DNA from: Apiosordaria backusii | Taxonomy: Eukaryota; Ascomycota; Sordariomycetes; Sordariales; Lasiosphaeriaceae | Assembly: GCA_030549205.1 (NCBI GenBank) | Contig: JAUKTV010000008.1 | Location: forward strand, 1,302,001-1,366,000 | Length of the DNA stretch: 64,000 bases | Reading direction: 5' to 3' | In this document: positions 58,201-64,000 of the stretch, piece after piece | How positions within the stretch are numbered: the first letter of the stretch is position 1 | How the letters are laid out: each line of letters begins with the position of its first letter | Program-made: the position numbers and the translations under genes | Notes under the pieces: generated by a model | What the model was told of the DNA's origin: nothing | Seen by the model: only the letters and a program-made list of their open reading frames with translations | The model's database searches: none

Positions 58201-59287
58201 GGCAAGAACGGTCACCTTCTTTTCAACAAGATCCTAGTGAATATCCAATGACAGGCCCGGGAGATACAACCATGGGTCTAGACTTGTTTTTGACAGCACG
58301 GCTCACGCTGAGGAAGCACAACATATCAAAAAGGAGGGCGTCACAAGCTGCATGTAGGGAGCTCTGGCTGTTCGATATTGAGCAATTGCATCTTTGTGCC
58401 GAAAAAAGGAGGCCGAGATGAGGTCTGGAGCAAGCTGGAGCAGGACCAGCCAGGCTCACGGCCGAATGACGCAGGCGTTTGGCTCCCGTGGATGCTTTCA
58501 GACAAAGAAGTTCGCGTTGAGCCTCCATTCGGATGCACTGTGATAGGACTTTTGGTGCTGTCACGAACTCTGTAATATTACATAAGATGGAATTCCTGAG
58601 AACAATTTGTGCGTTTTCGAGTTTTCCCGCCACTGTGGACTCTCTTCCTTGTTTCCAGGTTCTTTGCTCATAGCTCACAGCCCAAAAAAGGTACGTACTG
58701 GATCGTAACCCCAAAGTAAAGCTCTGCGCACAAGTACATCCTGGAAAGGCTGTGTGGTACGTACCACCTTCCCCCATCCCACGAGGTGTTCCGTCCCTTA
58801 TTCACATCCCTGGGAATCTCTGTGCGAGAGTCAGGAGAAGCTGTCCCAAAGCGGACGGGCTGCGGCCAACTTGCTGGACAGCTCAATACACCGCCCGTAC
58901 GCAGTAACGAGAGAGGGGTTGCAGCTTGCCATGCAGCAGATTGCAGCTTTGCTGACGTCTCGGAAGTATAAGGCTGCGAGCTCTTTGATCAGCAAGCAGG
59001 TCGTTTTGGTTTGACCCTTCCATCTCCCTCTCAGCAAAGGCCGGTCGTTGCCTGTCCCCAGGCCTGCGTCTTGTGTCATTCCGAGTCCTCCCAGAAAGAG
59101 ACAAAAACTTGGACTTGGAGAGGGCCAGGGCAGTGCAGCCAGCCAGCCAGTCCGGTCTGTCAAAGACTGAAAGAGACTGGACCCCTCCACTGCATTCTCC
59201 GTCATCTTGCACTTCAACATACCATCAGCCGACGGCATTTTGCCCCGCTCTGTCCAACAAGCCCATTTACTTTGATTTTACCCTCAC

Positions 59288-59290
59288 TCT

Positions 59291-59328
<38 letters not shown>
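59288..59328. repeat. CACCCT hexanucleotide repeat upstream of the Hal4-type kinase
   Basis: Six or more units of CACCCT lie about 620 bases before the kinase start. They resemble, but are not, the fungal telomere repeat TTAGGG/CCCTAA. Confidence 0.9.
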
Positions 59329-59947
59329 ACCCTCTTACCTAACCAATAACAAACCAAAACTGCCCGGCTCTGTGTCACTTTTACTACCTCTTATCCTCTC
59401 CCTCACACTGCCGCCCCTATTATTACCAGGCCAATTCACCATGTCCAATTCACTCCTGACAAAGCAGTCATCACCTGCCGCCCTGCACCTCGGCCACTAC
59501 TAATATCTTGGAAGAGCAACCTATCAATCACCAATCACCCAAGCAGCCATTTCACTCGCCTCCCAGGCTCCACTTTTGCGCACTCCACATCAACGACTTC
59601 CTGATTTTCCGCTCTGGAGACTGGAAGCCAACCCGGGCCTTTCCCACTCCCACAGACTTTTCCCCCGTCTGTCTCCGACAGAAACTCAGCAGCGACAACA
59701 AACCTTGGCAGTTTTGGTCGATATAACAGGATAACCCCGGGCCTTTGCCCACCCCAAACTGAAAGGCGCGTTCGCCGCCACTATCACTGTTGCTGTGCAT
59801 AAGCGAAGTGAGTGAAACACCCGACTCGCTTACACAAGTACCTTCGCTCGCCCAGTGAACCAGAGACTCCAGCACTACGGCACCCACCGCCAATATCTCC
59901 AACAGCACCGTTCAAGAGTCCAGCGCTCTTCTATCGCATATCTAAAC

Positions 59948-61508
59948 ATGTCAACCACCACCGATGCCAAGCCTCCCTCGACGAGGTCCTCCCAGGCCCC
60001 GTCAATCAAGTCGGTCGAGATCCCCCCCAAGTCTCCCAACTTGAGCGGCCTACAAAACGGTGCGACTGAGCAGCCCGCAAAGCCCGCCGAGAAGGCCTCT
60101 GTGAAAGACCGCTTGACGCGCATGTTCTCGACAAGAGACGCTGCCTCGCGCACTGTATCCACCGAAGGGAAGCCCACCGGCACCAACGGCACGCCCATCA
60201 CCACCTCCCCACCGCCCTCAAGGCCCTCGGTCCCAGAACGTAAGGGTTCGATTGCGTCGGATAAGTCGCCCGCCCCGACCACAGCGACAGCGAGCAAGCC
60301 AAAAATGACAAACGGCAAGGATGCGAATCTTCAGCGCTTCATGATCCTCCCAGACCCTCCTGGTGGACATGAGCATCACTTGAAGTCGTCGCGTCGCCAG
60401 GAGAGGTTAACCGACATGATCAAGGGGCTGCTCGGCAGGAAGACTGAACAGCAGCACGGGCCTGAGAACGATCTTTCGCTTGTTTCGAGCTGGGTGGACA
60501 ACCTGAAGCGGGAAAAGGACCAAAGTGGCTCTTCGGCGTCGGACAAGAAGGCGGCGAACGGAGCCGGGGGCTTGGTGGAGAAGTATGGCAAATGCCAAGA
60601 GGTGGTGGGCCGCGGTGCTTTCGGCATCGTGAGAATCTCCCACAAGAAGATGGAGAATGGCGTGGGCGAGAAACTGTTCGCCGTCAAGGAGTTTCGCAGG
60701 CGTCCAGAGGAGACCGAAAAGAAGTATAGCAAACGTCTTACGGCCGAGTTCTGCATCTCTTCGTCTCTCCGCCATCCCAACGTCATCCACACGCTGGATC
60801 TGGTTAAGGACTCAAAGGGCGATTATTGTGAGGTGATGGAGTTTTGCGCTGGCGGTGATCTCTACACGCTTGTCCTGGCCGCGGGCAAGCTGGAGGTTCA
60901 GGAGGCGGACTGCTTCTTCAAGCAGATGATGCGTGGTGTGGAATACATGCACGAGATGGGCGTTGCTCATCGGGATTTGAAGCCAGAGAACTTGCTTCTG
61001 ACCACGAACGGTGGGCTCAAGATTACGGATTTTGGAAACGGAGAGTGTTTCCGGATGGCGTGGGAGAACGATGCGCACATGGTTTCGGGCTTGTGCGGCT
61101 CGGCGCCTTATATTGCTCCGGAGGAGTACGTCGACAGGGAGTTTGACGCCCGCGCTGTGGACGTCTGGGCCTGCGGTGTCATTTACATGGCTATGCGGAC
61201 TGGTCGTCACCTCTGGCGTGTGGCGAAGAAGGATGAGGACGAATTTTATGATCGATACCTCGAAGGACGGAGAGACGAAGCGGGCTATGGCCCGATAGAA
61301 TCGTTGCATAGGGTAAGTGTGATACAATCTTGTGCGTCCCAACTGCCTTGTTAACCATCCAATTTCCAAATTCTAGGCCCGCTGCAGGAATGTCATCTAC
61401 TCCATCCTCGACCCAAATCCCTCGAGGAGAATCACGGCCTCGCAAGTCCTCAAGTCCGAGTGGGGACGCGAGATAAAACTGTGCAAGGCTGGTGAAGAAG
61501 GTCTTTAA
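59948..61508 (+). CDS. Ser/Thr kinase of the Hal4/Sat4 (NPR/HAL) family
   Basis: Two exons (59948-61312, 61377-61508) with a 64-nt intron give 498 residues from MSTTTDAK; the frame upstream has only a GTG. The N-terminal 210 residues are Ser/Pro/Lys-rich and disordered. The kinase domain shows GRGAFG (221-226), AVKEF with Lys247, HRDLKPEN (341-348), DFGNGE (361-366), GSAPYIAPE (384-392) and a C-lobe ending WGREIKLCKAGEEGL. The DFGNGE and EFRRRPEETEKKY stretches are typical of fungal Hal4/Hal5-like kinases, which regulate potassium transporters (Trk1) and nutrient permeases at the plasma membrane. The ortholog within this expanded fungal family cannot be named with certainty. Confidence 0.9.
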
Positions 61509-64000
61509 CACGAGCTCCGTCAGGCTGGATCATTGGAGTGATGTTGTTGTTTATGTATCAAATAGCATTATATCCGACTGAGGCCATGTCTGGCGGGGCA
61601 CCGAAGCAAAATTCTCTTCCTTCTTTCACTTCTTGTTTCTCGGATTCATGGAAATACCTACTTTAACAACTCATTTTTCTTTTTATTCGTTCGCACTCGT
61701 CAAAAGTCATGAAGCATCTCTTTTTACCTGCTATGCTCGGATATTGATGAGGCAACCTTTTTTTTTTCTTTTCCTGTTTTCACGAAGCGAAATGACGACG
61801 ACTCTTTCAAAGCAAAGGCAAAGGCAAAGCAAAGCATCGGAGTTCGCTTTGGAGTTCATCACATTACATTAGCAATATTACTTTTTTTCGCAGCGCTCTT
61901 CTCACCACAACACCTTTCTCATCATCACCGCACCTTTCTTACCACAGCACTTCCCTTTTTCACTTCTTCATTCGGCGGAGGCTGGTTTTTCTTTCGTTTT
62001 TATTGGGGTGATTTAAGGGGTGTTCTTGCTCGGGGGTGGGTGGCCAGATCTGCTTTATTTTTTTCTGCGTTTCCGTTCTGCGTTTTCGAGGTTTCAGCAA
62101 AAGATGGTGAGGGAGGACGAGAACGAGAGGAGTTTACCTGGCTCATAGGGGGGGGGGGATACTATCTACTTTTATTAGAGTAGTCAGTTAGTTTGGCGTG
62201 GGGTGGTAGGGGACAGGTGAATATCATTTTCTTTTTTATTATTACTCTGGTGGGTCGAGTGGTGAGATCGATGAGTGAGGTTGATACATGGGAGAGGAGA
62301 TGGAGGACAAAAGGGCAGAGTGGCAGGCATGGACAGGACAAGACGTGGACTTGGGAGACAGGACAGAGGCATGGCTTGGGTTAAGTGACACTGGATGGTT
62401 TGGAGATGATGGTTGTGTGGTGTTAAAGAAGGGAGGGGAGGGGTGATGACGTGCAAAAGATTGCTTTTTTTCTTCTTCTTGCTTACACAAAGTTTCTAAG
62501 ATCGAGCGAGCGAGCGAGACAGGCGTGTGGTGCACAGTTTCTTTTCTTACAATACCCTTTTCGTTCGTTCATGGCGGCACTCTGCTTTCTGTTTGATGGT
62601 TGAGGGGGGTTGGTGGTTAGGCAAAGCGTTCGTTTTCAAAAAGATGATCTAGTATAATGTATACACAATACAAATACAATACACTACCATACATGCCTAG
62701 GTATACCTACCCTACAAATTCTGCAGGCCTGTATACAGATATTCAAAAGAATAGCCAAGAAGAAAAATAAACTGCCGCTGTAACCGCCATGACTGTCTCG
62801 GGATGTGGGAGGAGGATAGTAAAGAATGGAAACTCAAATGAAAGGTCTTGGCTGACGTTTTTGCGCTTGGTCCTCCATGAAGCCATCGTGAACAACCAAC
62901 TGATCTCGGGATATCGGATCGGATGTCGGCATCTTTTTTCTCTTTTTCTTTTTTTTTTTCTCGTCGTCACCACATGTTGCATCACATTCGGGATCTCCTC
63001 TTTTGGTTTGGATTGGGCTCTTGGGACATACTTAGTTAGGTACCTATAAATGGGGGGCCCTGTAGGAGATAACTAACCGCAATTCATTCTTTATTGTTCA
63101 TAAGGGGGACGGGTCACGGTTAGGAACGGGTGGGCGAGGGCGACATGATCACAACGGCACAGGTGATGGGATGGGACGGGTGACCACATGAGAAGATAGG
63201 GGTTTTTCTAGAAGGCTTTAGCCAAGGGGTAAAGATCAAAAGAGAAGCAAAAAAGAAGTAAAGAACCCCCTTTCTTGTTCTTCTTTGCCATGAGGGGGGC
63301 TCGTCTTGTCCCGTTGATGATGAACCACGGGATGGCCCGCTCTGCACCCCAATCAATATTACACACACACCGTGTACTTTTTGACGAACCTCTTTGGCTG
63401 GTAGTTTTCCTTCTTTGACTATTACACCCCCTTGACGAGCCCGCAGTCCCATCTAGATTTGGATTATCGTTCACCACTTTATATGTGGTCCCCAACACCA
63501 GCAGCAGTGTATATATTCGTCACTGCCGTGTAATCATAGAACAAACGGTATACAAAAATCCAGTGTACCACAAGGAACAACCCTTTCACCTGCTGGCACC
63601 CAACCGCCTAGTATTCGGTACTATCCCATCCCACCCCATCCCATCCCATCCAACCCCATCCTATCTAACCCCATCCCACCCCATTTCATCCCTCTCATCC
63701 CAGTCCCAACCCCAAACAACGAACCACAAAGTTTTACAAGGTTCATTCATTCATCATCATCCCCCCATCATCAATCTAACACCCATCCATCTATTTATAT
63801 CCCCCTCCACTCCTCGAGTAACCAAAGACGTCACTTGATAATTACACAACCATCTCCCCTGATAGTGACACCAACTGTACACACCCGATCTTATCCAATC
63901 CGATCCATACACCGTTCTTACCTACCTATATCTCTGGTAATCCATGTACTACTCTCCCTCAGCACACAATTGCCATAAACAACAACAGCTCTATTCACTC
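61509..64000. other. gene-free end of the window
   Basis: No accepted coding frame on either strand up to the window end. It holds the 3' flank of the Hal4-type gene, A/T-rich stretches, and an imperfect CCCAT-rich repeat at about 63621-63705. A gene outside the window may use the last part as promoter. Confidence 0.45.
63621..63705. repeat. imperfect CCCAT minisatellite
   Basis: About a dozen imperfect copies of CCCAT/CCATC with point changes lie near the window end, with no coding frame around them. Confidence 0.75.

Larger units (their letters stand above)
54780..59947. promoter_or_regulatory. 5.2-kb gene-free region upstream of the Hal4-type kinase gene
   Basis: It holds the 3' flank of the CaMKK-type gene and a very long upstream region of the next kinase. 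A (GA)14 tract (55241-55269) and a CACCCT hexamer repeat (about 59288-59328) are visible. The 281-codon frame at 55667-56512 starts with GTG, has no domain and is not accepted. Near the downstream end the sequence becomes pyrimidine-rich, as in a leader. Confidence 0.5.

Noticed and set aside
59288..59328. Interstitial telomere
   Set aside because: The unit is CACCCT, not CCCTAA, and single-copy genes flank it on both sides.
1..64000. Transposons, CRISPR arrays, viral remnants, secondary-metabolite genes
   Set aside because: No transposase, reverse transcriptase, integrase, capsid, polyketide or peptide synthase motif, and no array of spaced repeats was seen on either strand.

Overview
The window is ordinary nuclear DNA of a filamentous ascomycete. 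Genes are sparse, with short introns (about 50-130 nt, GT..AG, CTAAC-like branch points), and the proteins look like Sordariomycete orthologs. These include a group I G-alpha ending in CGLI, a Ste11-type MAPKKK, a Hal4/Sat4-type kinase and a DUF3716 protein. A member of the Sordariales is my inference; the sequence does not name the species. I found no transposon, CRISPR array, prophage, secondary-metabolite cluster or rRNA. I support 17 protein-coding genes and two tRNA genes, one of them odd.

Layout. Positions 1-15,000 hold a Ser/Pro-rich conserved protein (+), the ribosome-biogenesis factor URB2/NPA2 (-), MIC10 of the MICOS complex (+, divergent from URB2), a single-pass membrane protein (-) and a DUF1771-Smr protein (-). 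A 4.1-kb gene-free stretch precedes the G-alpha gene (+, 19,082-20,387). Another gene-free stretch leads to an AT-hook/DUF3716 protein (-). Positions 27,000-37,100 are denser: a DUF4419 protein (+), 3-ketodihydrosphingosine reductase (-), SAS10/UTP3 (+), tRNA-Gln(CUG), a hydrophilic LEA-like protein (+), an intron-containing Leu-type tRNA or tRNA-like gene, and a secreted SGNH hydrolase (-). Then come the STE11-type MAPKKK (-), a large PH/LRR protein (+), BET5 of TRAPP (-), a CaMKK-type kinase (+) and a Hal4-type kinase (+).

The genes do not form one pathway. Four signalling genes (G-alpha, MAPKKK, CaMKK-like, Hal4-like) lie within about 42 kb. Several of them sit next to very long gene-free regions that may hold long leaders or regulatory DNA. 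Two pre-rRNA processing factors (URB2, SAS10) are also present.

The most notable observations are these. (1) Many genes switch abruptly from C-rich to G-rich on the coding strand, always in that order along transcription. (2) URB2 has an apparent one-base frameshift in a G8 run that separates its conserved C-terminus. (3) A short 3' exon of the SGNH hydrolase, carrying its GH motif, lies behind an intron with a 20-base homopolymer. (4) A class II tRNA-like gene lacks U33 and has an eight-base T-loop. (5) The Smr protein ends in a CAAX box. I saw no clearly new multi-gene system.
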